DNA of 64,000 nt from Phaseolus vulgaris (Eukaryota; Streptophyta; Magnoliopsida; Fabales; Fabaceae). Of this stretch, positions 46,430 to 57,625 are shown one piece after another; the stretch's first letter is position 1, and each line of letters starts with the position of its first letter. Under the pieces are notes generated by a model. The model was not told the origin of the DNA. It ran no database searches and saw only the letters and a list, made by a program, of their open reading frames with translations. The DNA is taken from contig NC_023755.2 in NCBI RefSeq assembly GCF_000499845.2, positions 4,268,087 to 4,332,086 of the forward strand, in the 5' to 3' direction. The translations under genes and the position numbers were made by a program.

Positions 46430-46691
46430 ATGAGTGTTGACTCAATTTTTGTATAGATCCCGAATAATTATCAGGTTTTAGACCATTTTGATAGTCATTT
46501 TTATGATTGTGTTAATTGTATTATTTTGAAGTTTATTTAATATGAAACCTTTCAACTTTATTTCTCTCAACTTGTTCTTGATTTATTTTTGTTATAAGCA
46601 AAATGCTAACTTGTAAAGAAAAAACTTTTATTCAAACCTCTCGGTTTAACAACTTTTCGGTTAGACCTCTCGGCCTAACAGTACGCGAAAA

Positions 46692-47236
46692 TATTCATGC
46701 AAAAGGGCCCAGAAACTCTCTTCAAGCAGAATGCGTTGACTTCTCGGATTAGGCTCTTCAGGTTGGACTCTCGAATTGGGCTCTTCGGGTTGGACCTAAG
46801 TTTGACAAGCTTCCTAAGCTGGGCTGGATCAACTGCACCTTTCGGCTTCTCCTCTCAATCTCCTCTCACGGTTGGGTGTGTGTACCTGTAAGACGCTCTG
46901 ACGTCAAAGTCAAAATCAGTTTTATGTAATTATTAGATAAAAATCACTAACTTACTTCTTAGACTAATGTCCTATTTATAGTATTTTCTTATTGGGCTCA
47001 TAACTTACTTGGGCCTTTCTTTTTGTACCCAATATCTTTTTAAACACACATCTATTAATTTGGACTTTATCATACTGGATCTTGCTACCGTAACCATATT
47101 TATTATATTTATTATATATATATATATATTATTTTTTATTTTTTATTTTTTATTTTTTTATATACTTTTTTGTTACACCTTTCGACTATACTTTTCGGTA
47201 TAATTTTTCAATTAGACCTCTCAGCCTAGCAATACT
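46692..47236 (-). repeat. 5' LTR of the deleted Tat-type element (545 bp)
   Basis: It is the partner of 43580-44104, with terminal bases mutated (TA for TG at one end, CT for CA at the other) and a long T/A-rich expansion near 47110-47165. The target duplication TAATA follows. Confidence 0.8.
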
Positions 47237-47241
47237 TAATA

Positions 47242-49009
47242 TATATAAAAAAAAATTGTTTCAATTAAAAATAACATATTTTTTATATGAGACAAATGAA
47301 ATCGCTACTTTAATTGACTTAGGAAAATCTAAAAAAGACCGAGTTCGCATTACGTGATATTTATAGACAAATATAAAGAGAAGTGTCGAAGTATAAGAGA
47401 AAATAGAAAATATATATTTTTTAAATTGTATGCTTAGTTAAAATTTGATTTTTCTAAAATTTAATAGTAATCAATTATTCACATAATTTTTTAAATTTTA
47501 ATTCTTTTGTTCATTGTCTAAATAATATATTTTTATAAAATATTTTAACTTTTATATAAAAAAAAATTATTCTTTAAATTCTCTATATAAATAAAATATT
47601 TTATAGATATTTAATCTATATTTTTTTTTGTAAGAAAATTAATTTTTTTAGTGAAAACCTACAAAACAAAATTTTAATGGTGGAGATGATAATTATATAC
47701 TATCAGAGGTTAATTGCCAAACGAGAGAAAAATTAGTTTTTCTTATGTATTTATTATTTTAAAATAAGTTTGACACTTTATTTTTCTATGCTTCTAATAT
47801 AAATAATAAAAAGAATAAAATTATAATAAAAAATTAATTAAAAAAACATTATGGAAGAAATTAAAAAAAAAACTATCAGATATAATTGTCAAGACGAGTG
47901 CAACATTAGTTTTTCTCCTATATTTATTTTTTTAAATAAATTTGATATTTTAGTTTTCACTGCTAACATATAATATAATTTTAAAAAAATAGAAATATAG
48001 TAGTCAATTTTAATTAAAAAAAGAATATGCGAAAAAGTATGTAATATAATCAATGGTTAATTGTCAAAACGAGTACAACATTAGTTTTTCTTATGTATTT
48101 ATTTTCTTAAAATAACTTTGAAATTTATGTTTTATTATTTGCTTCTAATACAATTTCAATATATATATATATGATAATTATTTTTAGTTAAAAAATATTT
48201 TTTTCCTAAACAAACATGTAATTTTATAAATGTTTTATAGGTCTCTTTATGTAATTTAAAATAAAAGAAAATATGTTCAAACAAGTTAATAAGGACTTTA
48301 AACTAAAAAATAATAATTCTCATGGAAGCATATGGGAGTATGTGAGAAGTTTCTCTTCTAATGGGGTTTCCTACTCAATAATAATTTTTATGTTTAGATT
48401 TTTTTTTATTTACTTTGATTTTTGAGTTGGTCCTACCATATTGTACTAGCCTTTATTTGTTTTTTTAATTTTTTTTATTTTATTTTATTGAGAGCATATG
48501 ATAGATAGACTGTGATATGTCAAACAAATTTTAAGTTACTTATATAAAAAAAAAAAAAAAAAAGTTACTTACAAATAAATCACTCTGTAAGAAAAAAAAA
48601 TATTTTTAAATTTTAAACAAAGTAATCCTTTATTGAATATACTAAGGTTTTCTCATAAAGTAAATATACATTAATCTATAAAAGAAAAGCATAAAAATTT
48701 AAGTTGGTCTAAGGACGCATATGCTTAGAACTTAATTATCCGTATAAAATTCTTCTAATCCAATTTACTCAATTTTCATGCTTTAACATGCCTAATTGTG
48801 TCAAATCTCACAACCATTTTTGACAATTATACATTTTGTTCATTCTAATTTTTAATATAAGTAAATTTTTTACTGATTACAAAAATAATAAATTTAATTT
48901 AACATCGCCTTATTTAAAGATAAAGAATTCTTTGAAATACGTTTGATTAAAATTTCAAACTTTTTATATAAAATTTTGATTAAAAATAATTTTGAAAAAT
49001 AGTTTTTAA
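47242..49009. other. Very AT-rich intergenic DNA, no gene seen
   Basis: It contains three diverged copies of a word set including GGTTAATTGCCAAACGAG / AACATTAGTTTTTCTTATGTAT near 47705, 47880 and 48055 (period about 175 bp), and an A-rich run near 48549. It is non-coding. Confidence 0.5.
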
Positions 49010-49320
49010 ATTATATGGTTGCAATTAGATTTAATTATGACTACAGAAGCAACGAACTTTGTTAAAAAAAAATAATAATAATTATTTTGATTTCTTTTTA
49101 ATTTATATGGTGATATTACTCGAAAGTCAATTCTCACAAAATGGTTATTTACCCAAGGTTTGTCAACAACATCCACCTCTAATGAAAACATTAAAGAACA
49201 CCTCAAACAAAAACAATAAAGAACATAAGTCAAGAACTTTTACATGTTCCACTAGAAAAGATGAAAGAAAAACATTAATCACAAAACACAAACAAAGCTA
49301 CATAAGTTCAAATCTTATAT
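49010..49320 (-). repeat. 3' flank of a multi-CLE-like gene (copy C)
   Basis: It matches the flank at 8145-8410: GAAGCAACGAACTTTGTT, GGTGATATTACTCGAAAGTC, AACATCCACCTCTAATG, then AACACCTCAAACAAAAACA. It matches the AAA-ATPase downstream DNA (57335-57610, inverted) even better in places. It lies directly after the decayed coding array. Confidence 0.75.
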
Positions 49321-49339
49321 AGGGAATCTATGTCCGAAA

Positions 49340-50860
49340 AGAGGATTAGGCAGAATATGGACATGTATAAGTCTTTTTTATTTCAGTTGGAAACTTATAT
49401 TATTGGAAACAATTGAAACAATTGAAGTTGGTTCACTCAAGTAAGATTTGGGCTTATGAGAACAAGTTTCTTACTATCATCTTGGAGCACCATGTCATTG
49501 GAAACAAGGGTCTTTATGCACCTCAATAAATTTCTCTCTACACCCCATTAATTTTTAAAAAGACTGTTTTAACTCTTTTAAAAATACTTTTGGATTACTA
49601 TTTTGGAATGTTTCTGGAACATACTTTTTCGAAATTCATAAAATATATTCCCATAAAACTTTTTCTGGAACAAAATTTTTGGAATAAACTTTCTAAAACG
49701 TATTATATACATTTCAAAATGTGTTATCCGAAATAAATTTTCTAGAGTATGTTCTGGAAAAAGCTTTCCAGAATGACGGTGAATTAGATGGGACATTTTG
49801 ATCATTTTACCTAATTGATGGGATGCAAGGAGAAATTTAATGGGTGTAGGAAGAAACACCCTAGAAACACCCGAAAAAACTTATGTTGGGTCAAGAGACT
49901 TGTTGGGATTTGGGTATGTAGGAACATGTCTCTTAATATCAATTAGGAAACATATGTCAATAGAAACTGGGTAAGGGAACCGGTGGGATTTGGACATGTG
50001 AGAACAAGTCTCTTGATATAAAAAAAACTATGTAGTTAGAAATAATTGAAAGAACTGATATTGGATCAGGGGACTAGACAAGATTCAAACTTGTTGGAAC
50101 AAGTCTCTTAATATTATCTTGGAAACCTTAGTCATTGAAAACAATTGAAACAACTGATGTAGGGTCAAAGGACTCAACGGTATTTGAATATGTGGGAACA
50201 AGCCTTTTAATATCATATTGGAAAATTGTCATTAGAAACAATTGAAAGAACTTGTATTGGATTAGGGGATTGGGCATGATTTGGACTAGTGGGAACAAGT
50301 CTCTTAATATTATCTTGCAAACCTATGTCATTAGAAGCAATTTAAACAACTAGTGTGGGGTAAGGGGACTTAGTAGGATTTAGATCTATGAGAACAAGCC
50401 TCTTAATATCATCTTGGGAAATTATGTCATTAGAAACAACTAAAAGAACTAATGTTGAGTTAATGGATTAGGTAGCATTCATGCTTATGGGAACAAGTCA
50501 TTTAATATCATCTTGAAAACATACGTCATTGAAACAATTGAAACAACGGGTGTTAGGTTAGGAGATTGGGCAAGATTTGGGTTTGTGGAAACATGTCTTT
50601 TAATGTCATCTTGTAAACCTATGTTATTGGAAACAATTGAAATTGGTGGAAGGTCAAAGGATTGGACAGGATTTAGGTTTGTCAGAACAAGTATATTAAT
50701 ATAATCTTAAAAGTTTATCTCATTGGAAACGATTGAAACAATTGGTGTTGGGTCACGGGACTTGATGAGATTTGGTCCTTTGAGAACAAGTCTCTAAATA
50801 TATTGGAAACAATTGAAACAACTAATGTAGGTTAAGGGATTGAGCATGATTTGATTTTTC
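49340..50860 (-). pseudogene. Decayed multi-CLE-like gene (copy C)
   Basis: About 12 degenerate units lie at roughly 97-100-bp spacing. Minus-strand translations of single units include DIKRHVPTYPNPNK, IKRLVLTCPNPTG and NIKRLVPTSPNHAQ, which match the K-R-L-V-P-T-G-P-N core of copy A. Stops and frameshifts separate the units. No signal peptide or 5' end is found, so the upstream part is lost. The unit is a single motif plus spacer of about 33 codons, simpler than the 87-codon blocks of copy A. An insertion at 49508-49862 splits the array. Confidence 0.8.
49508..49862. mobile_element. MITE-like insertion in copy C
   Basis: About 355 bp of unrelated DNA interrupts the decayed array. Its ends are imperfect inverted repeats: AAATTTCTCTCTACACCCCATTAA near the left against the inverse of TTTAATGGGTGTAGGAAGAAA at the right. 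The core has repeated TTCTGGAA / TTCCAGAA words. No target duplication was settled and no ORF is credible. Confidence 0.5.
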
Positions 50861-50879
50861 TATCAACCTTAGCTAAATC

Positions 50880-52373
50880 AAGATTACCATTAGAAACATA
50901 TAATCTTTAAACACATAATTATTAGATAATCTAATCATTTATTAACTAATGGAAGGTTTTGTGTATAAATTTACTTATTCATTTATATAAGCACATTAAT
51001 ATTTATAATACGAAATAATAATAAATTTAATGTTTAACCATACTTATCATCAAAATTCTTAACTCAATGGTTGTATAATAGTTAGAGATTTTATGTATTA
51101 GATCACTCGAGCCATAACATAACAAACATATCATATCCAATTCAAACTTTAAACAATATCATCAACTTGAAGTAACAAGTAAATTCTATAAGAGGTTTGA
51201 ACAGAGTGCATGACTCTCTTTCACATGGATGTTAGACCATCTAATGAAAAATAATTTATATGATAAGAATGATATAAGGAATGATTCACCCTAACTCTTG
51301 AATTACGTTTATTTCTTCTTTAAGAACTCTTAAAAGAGTTCCAATAGTCTCAAATAGATTACCATGGATGACACAATTATTTTTTACACATACAATTACT
51401 CAAAATCACTATTGATTTTCTCTTCTTAATTTCATCCTAAGACTAAGAATCTCAAATATTATTTGTTGTCGTTTTTTCTACAAAGAAATGAAGGTTGAAC
51501 CTGAGGAATAACTCTATGAAAACTTTCTTACAACAATCATAGAAAAAGAATATTAAAATATTAAAAAAAAAATTCTTTCTCACTGTACAAGGACTAAAAA
51601 CAGAGAGTGTAAGTTTATAGAATATAAAATTGTAGTTGTGTCTTTATATTTGTAATCATCTTGCTTTTATAGATGTTCAAGAATATAAGTATTTTAGAGC
51701 AATATTCATCTTGGTATGACTAAGTAATTAAGATATGATTTTCTATCAATCTTGATGTATAGATTACTAGTTAAACCAAGTGTTATTGTTTGCATCTTCT
51801 TGTGGAAAGTTTTATTCCTTTTACATATGATGCAATTATATATATAATATTTACTAAGCAATGATGACTTAAAAACTTCGTAATGTTTTTTGGTACAAGA
51901 ATCAAATTTGTAATGAGTAATTAACAATATGTTGTAAGCTTTTCATATTAATAATTTTGGAGTGGCCTGCATCTATCGCACTGGAATGAAAACAGATATC
52001 GTAATCTTTTACTTCTTTATTTGTTTACTTTTAATATACTCCTTAATCATTAAATGGTTTTCTTTGTTGACTAAAGCTAGAAGCGTCATATTTTATCAAG
52101 ACTTATAAACATGTTTTTCTTACTCGCACCAAACTTTTGTAACAGCCCATTATACCTGCAAATATCAAATAGCCTTTCTATACATTGATTTAGATTAATG
52201 ATAGAAAATAGCCTAAAATTAGATGGTTAATTGATTATCAAGCCAAACCTTAAACTAAATAGGTGAAGTGCAATCTTCCATAATTAATGGAAAAATAACA
52301 CTACTGAATTCTACATTGTTCTGAATAATTTTCTTGAAGAATCCTTCTTGTAAAAGAAGTGCCATACATAAAA
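50880..52373. other. Intergenic, no gene seen
   Basis: AT-rich, with short frames only and no recognised repeats or element ends. Confidence 0.55.
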
Positions 52374-52475
52374 GGAATATGATCCACTTCATTATTTGAC
52401 ATTCCCTGTAGAATCCACTTTCCACTTTATTCTGATACCCCAATATAGGCAGGGTTTTGTCTCAAGGCTGATCCA
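52374..52475. repeat. 102-bp dispersed repeat, copy 1
   Basis: It aligns with 52857-52958 from GGAATATGATCC through TGACATTCC and CTTTATTCT to AAGGCTGA, at the same length and roughly 75% identity by eye. Function unknown. Confidence 0.6.
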
Positions 52476-52856
52476 AACCAGTAACATAAGAAACTAAGAA
52501 TACTACATAGGTGAAATGCCTGCTTAATTCTGGTAGAGTTCAATGGCATCGATATTTAGATAATTTTTTTATGAATACCTAAGAAAAAAAGTAAGTAAAA
52601 TCATCTGAACTTCTCACATAAGTAAAACTTAACAAATGTTTTTAACTTTTAAATAAGACTTTCTCACTTAATTTCTCTAAAAAGTGAGATTTATAAGCTG
52701 ATTTATCTTTTCATTTTTACTCCTATATAGAAGTTCATCCAGAAACTTGATTTGAATTTTTGGCAAGAATTATAGAGTCATAAGACTGCTCTACTTAGCA
52801 GTTTGAACTATTATTATCTTGATGAATTGATATTGCTATGCCTCCCGTGCATTGAT

Positions 52857-52958
52857 GGAATATGATCCCTTTGATCATTGACATTCCAGGGAGAACCTCT
52901 TTGTGACTTTATTCTTGATACCCCCATTTAAGCAGGGCTTTCACTGAAGGCTGACCTA
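52857..52958. repeat. 102-bp dispersed repeat, copy 2
   Basis: It is the partner of 52374-52475, in the same orientation 483 bp away. GGAAT..ATGATC and GATCATATTCC within it could form a small hairpin on the minus strand. Confidence 0.6.
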
Positions 52959-55681
52959 CACTGAAATTTTTGCCCATCTCCATATTCGTGGCTTTTAATG
53001 CCATACACATGCCTCTTTTTCTTTTCCTCCTCCTTTTATTTTCTCTTTCCATGTTTCCTTTCTCAAAATTTCAACCATTTTATAAGCAGATACCTAAAAC
53101 CATTGAAGGGGCAACAAAGATTAGATAAGAACGACAGCCAAACACCACAGGATCATGATCTGATGGTGCGAATAGCGTTGCTTTAGTAAAGGAGATTTAG
53201 ACAAATTTCTGTAAAGAAGCATAAATGAAACTTTGTTTCAAAAGCATATAAGCATGTAAAAGATATAAAAGAAATGTAATGCACAAGAAAGAATACCACC
53301 ATCCGCATTACTTTAAAGATCTATACATATCAATCTCATAGACCCCGTCACCACCTCAACAAGTAAAAGCCTAAAAGAATGTAATGAAAAGTTCAAGGCA
53401 TATACATAGAAGTGCCCAACCAAATAAGCAAACTAAGTTACAAATCGACATTTTCAGTAACAATCTAATTACATACTTATATATTTGTGCTATTGTGGGT
53501 TGAAATATAACAACGTCATCGCTTGTAATGTTCTATACAGCCTATAAGTACAAAGGTGAAAATGAGAAAACCCTGAAGAAGCTATTATGAATAAAATATT
53601 ATCCAATGGGTCCTATGCAAAAAAGATATAGTGAATATAAATTTATCCAGTGGGTTCGTCGTACCCATTTGAACTGATACGGTGCAATAAAATGTGACAA
53701 TCATAACTAGCAATATAATCATCATCCCCTTATTATCATCTCCAACTTGACACTCATCATGAGTGACTGATGAGTTATAATTCATCAGAACATTCTCTGA
53801 CCTCTGAAGGCACAAATTTCTAGAACTATAGGGGAAAAGATAAAGTGCGATTTGTCAAGAAAGAAACAAAAGCAGCTTAAACACAACGAGATCCACCCCA
53901 TACTATTCCCTAACAAACCCCGAGTGTCTGCATGCGCATGCCGCCGTGATTCATTGCTGCTAGAGGATTGTCTCTTGAAGACCTTTACTAAAGCTAGCTG
54001 GCGCGTGTGCATTGTAGAATTATGGGAATCAGGTGCAACTTAAAGACCAAGATGTTTGTAAAATTGATTGAATTTTAACGAATATACCTAAAGTTCAATG
54101 CAACCTCGAACCTGGTTTTAAATAGGTTTCAGTAATTGTTGCTGAGAGTAAATTTTGTATACTCCAAGTATTCTTGTTAATTTCTATTTTTTTACTAAGC
54201 CCATAAGTATTTATTGTAAGAGATAATAAATTAGAGTTGGGAAGATTTATAAGGTCTAACTCTTCATGATTTTTTTATTTTTTTTTCATTTACTAAATTC
54301 TGATCTTTTTTAAGGGAATAGTCATAGCCTAATAATGTAAATTTTTCCAATGCCACTGTTAATCTGACATTATCTTTCTAGGGTGAAACAGGCAATTCTA
54401 ACCCAAAACACCGAGTTTTTTTTCATATTTAAATATCAAATTCATACTTTATTTAAGAAAATACAGAAATATATTATCTGAAGAAACAACTTATTAGTCT
54501 ATTCATTTGACATTTAATATTTATACATTAAAGATGCATACACACTCCATGCTATCTCAGATTATTTGTACATTAAAGATGTATAGACAATCCACGCTAT
54601 TTCACTTTGAGGAAGAAGAAAACAGAGAAGCTACTATCTTCTTTTCTTTTCTTTTTTTATATCTTCTTTTGGTGAATCAAAAGTTAAGTGACTTACGTCC
54701 CAAAGAATTACTAGAGTGAAGAGAGATCTCAAGACTCAGCAAGCTTGAAGATAATTATTTACTAACAAAATCCTTGCATCGACACGGAAATATAAGCCCA
54801 CATCTTTGGGAAATATGAGTATGATCCATACCAACTAGACCAACTTTTAATGACATAAGTAGATATGATATAACAAGAGTGAAAGATAGCAAAACAAATT
54901 AAGAGTGCCCATATATCATTATTCACGAATGGGGCATGTAAGACAGTTTCTATGTTTCTTTTTCAAAAGTTGATGGATAGATCATTCATATGCCTCATTC
55001 TTAATTCTTAATATGACAGCTTTTTATTTTAAAAAAAGTAAAATAAAGTAATCGCAGTACATAACTTCAATGGAGGAGTAGCAAGAGAAAACAAAATTCC
55101 ATAATTGTTTAGAGAACATAATTTGCAACTGACAACCATATATATCTGCATGCAATTTTCTTTAATTTCGACAAAACTACAACGAAAACCACGAAAAAAA
55201 TCCATGCTCACTTCAAAGAACAAGTAGAAAATGCACCAAAAGGGAAAAAATAACAATTGAAAGTTTTTCTTTTGGTCCATAACTATTGAAAGGTTAGCTG
55301 AAACTTTGGCAATTGGCAAAACATAGCATTTTTGTGTGATTTTGGTGTTTGAGCCCACAGAAGGAACCAAACCGTTCAATCGATTCGATTCCAAAGCAGA
55401 AAACAAGCAACAAAACGAAAGACGGGACCTTTGGTAAACAAAAATCTGCATTTGCTAGATTCTGTACGCATGGCAATGTATGTGTCTTGGCAAGGCTATG
55501 GCCATAAACCCTCCAAAAACTCAATTATCACATTCTCACATCTTCAAACGAACAAAGCAAAAAGCAAAAAGCAAAGCGGTCGGCTTCATCACCATCTTTA
55601 TCTTTAACTTTTACCTACTCTACCATATGCCCAACCCAATGCTTCTTTTTATCAGAACCTTGTTCCTGCTTTTACGCACCG
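52959..55681. other. Intergenic upstream of the AAA-ATPase, no gene seen
   Basis: There are no long ORFs. A 75-codon minus frame at 54012-53785 has ordinary composition (RQSSSSNESRRHAHADTRG then a hydrophobic stretch), but I have no evidence that it is a gene. The last 600 bp probably contain the ATPase promoter. Confidence 0.45.
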
Positions 55682-55773
55682 TATAAGAACTCTAAACCCA
55701 AACCATTCAATTCCATTTTCCAATTTCCATTTTCCACCAATTCTCAATCAAACAAACACTAAATCACACAAAA
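55682..55773 (+). promoter_or_regulatory. Possible TATA box and 5' UTR of the AAA-ATPase gene
   Basis: TATAAGAAC at 55682 lies 92 bases before the ATG and is followed by a C/T- and A-rich leader (TTCCATTTTCCAATTTCC). Position and sequence fit a plant core promoter. There is no other support. Confidence 0.35.
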
Positions 55774-57330
55774 ATGGAGATATTATCACAAATGTGGTCT
55801 CTGTTAGGGTTACTCACCGTGCTCCAAAACGTTCTCCCATCCCAGCTTCTCTCATTGCTCCATTCCTTATACGAATCTCTGCAAGATCTGCTTTCTCCGT
55901 ATTCCTATTTCGAGATTCCAGAGTTCAACGGCTACTGCGGCGTCGACCTCAACGACCTCTACCGCCACGTGCACCTCTACCTCAATGCCGCGAACCACGC
56001 CCCCGCAGCAGCATGCCGCCGACTAACGCTCTCACGCTCGCCTTCCTCGAACCGCATTTCCTTCGCTGTCGCCCCGAACCACACCGTCCAAGACTCCTTC
56101 CGCGGCCACCGCGTCACATGGACGCACCACGTCGACACCGCGCAGGACTCGCTCGAGGAGAAGCGCAGCTTCACGCTCCGCCTCCCGAAGCGTCACCGCC
56201 ACACGCTCCTCTCTCCCTACCTTGCCCACGTCACCGCACGCGCCGAGGAGTTCGAGCGCGTCTCGCGAGAGCGCAGACTCTTCACCAACAATACGACCGG
56301 GTCGGGCTCCTTCGAATCGGGTTGGGTCTCCGTCCCCTTCCGGCACCCGTCCACCTTCGAAACCCTCGCCCTCGAGCCCGAACTAAAGAGACAAATAAAA
56401 AACGACTTAACGGCGTTCGCTGACGGCAAAGAGTTTTACAACCGAGTGGGCCGGGCCTGGAAACGTGGGTATTTACTCCACGGCCCACCCGGGTCGGGTA
56501 AATCGAGTTTAATAGCCGCTATGGCAAATTTTCTCTGTTACGACGTTTACGACTTGGAGCTAACCAAAGTCGCTGATAACTCAGAGTTACGGTCGTTACT
56601 AATCCAAACGACGAACCGTTCGATTATCGTTATCGAGGACATTGACTGTTCCGTTGACTTAACGGCAGACAGAACAACGAAGAAAACGCAGGCAGCGAAA
56701 ATGTCGAAGAGAAAGAAGTCTCAAACGGCGTCGTTCACGCGCTGCGAGGAGAGTGGGCGCGTCACGCTTTCGGGGCTCTTGAATTTCACCGACGGGTTAT
56801 GGTCTTGCTGCGGCGAAGAGAGGATTGTGGTGTTTACGACCAACCATAGGGATAGTGTGGACCCCGCGCTCGTGCGCTGCGGACGAATGGACGTCCACGT
56901 CAGCCTCAACACGTGCGGTGTTCACGCGTTCCGCGAGCTCGCGCGCAACTACCTCGGCGTGGACTCGCACGTGCTATTCGAGGCGGTTGAGGGTTGCATT
57001 CGCTCGGGTGGGTCCCTCACGCCGGCACACGTGGGAGAGATTTTGTTGCGGAATAGAGGAGATGCTGACGTGGCAATGAGGGAAGTGCTGGCGGCCATGC
57101 AGGGACGGATGCTGGCCGCCGCCGCCGTCGCTGATCAGACGGAGAATGAGGACACGACGGTTGGAGTGAGGTCGCCGGAGAGCGTGTTGCTGATGGGGTC
57201 GCCGGAGAATTGGGATGCTTTGAGTGGAAAGAAGAGGAAGGACCAACATGGGGGTAATAACAATTGGGATAAAAAGGTCAAGTTTTTCGTTAGGTTAAGG
57301 TCTTTGACAAGATCTGACCCTGGTAGATAA
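55774..57330 (+). CDS. AAA-ATPase of the plant BCS1-like / AATP family (518 aa)
   Basis: This is an intact, intronless 518-residue ORF. Residues 7-30 are hydrophobic (LLGLLTVLQNVLPSQLLSLL), a likely membrane anchor. Residues 35-140 fit the N-terminal domain of plant AAA-type ATPases (SPYSYFEIPEFNGYCGVDLN). The AAA domain has Walker A GPPGSGKSS (237-245), Walker B IIVIEDIDCS (284-293), sensor-1 TTN (355-357) and the arginine region DPALVRCGRMD (363-373). These residues are all in place, so it should bind and hydrolyse ATP. Relatives act at mitochondrial or ER membranes, and several respond to stress or pathogens. The start follows an A-rich CACAAAA context. It is clearly GC-richer than its surroundings, especially at third positions. 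Its 3' flank resembles the multi-CLE-like 3' flanks. Confidence 0.93.
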   Translation: MEILSQMWSLLGLLTVLQNVLPSQLLSLLHSLYESLQDLLSPYSYFEIPEFNGYCGVDLNDLYRHVHLYLNAANHAPAAACRRLTLSRSPSSNRISFAVAPNHTVQDSFRGHRVTWTHHVDTAQDSLEEKRSFTLRLPKRHRHTLLSPYLAHVTARAEEFERVSRERRLFTNNTTGSGSFESGWVSVPFRHPSTFETLALEPELKRQIKNDLTAFADGKEFYNRVGRAWKRGYLLHGPPGSGKSSLIAAMANFLCYDVYDLELTKVADNSELRSLLIQTTNRSIIVIEDIDCSVDLTADRTTKKTQAAKMSKRKKSQTASFTRCEESGRVTLSGLLNFTDGLWSCCGEERIVVFTTNHRDSVDPALVRCGRMDVHVSLNTCGVHAFRELARNYLGVDSHVLFEAVEGCIRSGGSLTPAHVGEILLRNRGDADVAMREVLAAMQGRMLAAAAVADQTENEDTTVGVRSPESVLLMGSPENWDALSGKKRKDQHGGNNNWDKKVKFFVRLRSLTRSDPGR

Positions 57331-57334
57331 ATTT

Positions 57335-57625
57335 TATTTTTTTTGAGGGAAAGACAAAATTTGGATGCATGTAGGGTTGTTTGTGTACTGTGATTAGTGT
57401 TTTTGTTTTATTTTTTATTTTTGTAGAACGTATAAAAGTGCTTGCCTCGTGTTCTTTAATGTTTTGTTTAAAGTAATGTTTTTTAGGAACCTCATCAATG
57501 GCTTTGTAGACCATATAAATACACGTGACAACAACAAAAATCAAATGATTATTATTTATTTTGTTCAACAAAGTTCGTTGATTCAGTTGCCATAGTTAAC
57601 ATTTAGTTGTAGCTATTTCATTTGA
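57335..57625 (+). repeat. AAA-ATPase 3' flank, homologous to the multi-CLE-like 3' flanks
   Basis: Read on the minus strand it matches 49010-49320 and 8110-8410. Matches include ATCAACGAACTTTGTTGAAC against AGCAACGAACTTTGTTAAAA, TATGGCAACTGAA, AACACTAATCACAGTACACAAACA and AAAGAACACGAGGCAAG. In sense, all these lie just after the stop codon of their gene (ATPase on plus, peptide genes on minus), so the 3' UTRs are shared in the sense orientation. Confidence 0.7.

Larger units (their letters stand above)
43580..47236 (-). mobile_element. Deleted Tat-type element that keeps only its additional ORF
   Basis: Two direct repeats (43580-44104 and 46692-47236) flank 2.6 kb. A target duplication TAATA lies at 43575-43579 and 47237-47241. 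The LTRs read TGTAC...AACA on the minus strand and contain ATCGGAGCGCCTTGCAGG after a TATAAATAGGAC box, as in the other Tat LTRs here, so the element is on the minus strand. The only coding remains are an additional ORF on the plus strand, antisense to the element. No gag, protease, RT or integrase is seen. Confidence 0.75.

Noticed and set aside
52870..52910. AAAGGGATC core recalling a conserved plant microRNA, with a short hairpin on the minus strand
   Set aside because: Only about ten bases agree, the stem is short with a bulge, and the sister repeat does not keep it.
55794..57249. Several 60-209-codon frames overlapping the AAA-ATPase
   Set aside because: They are shadows caused by high GC at third positions of the real gene; none has domain features.
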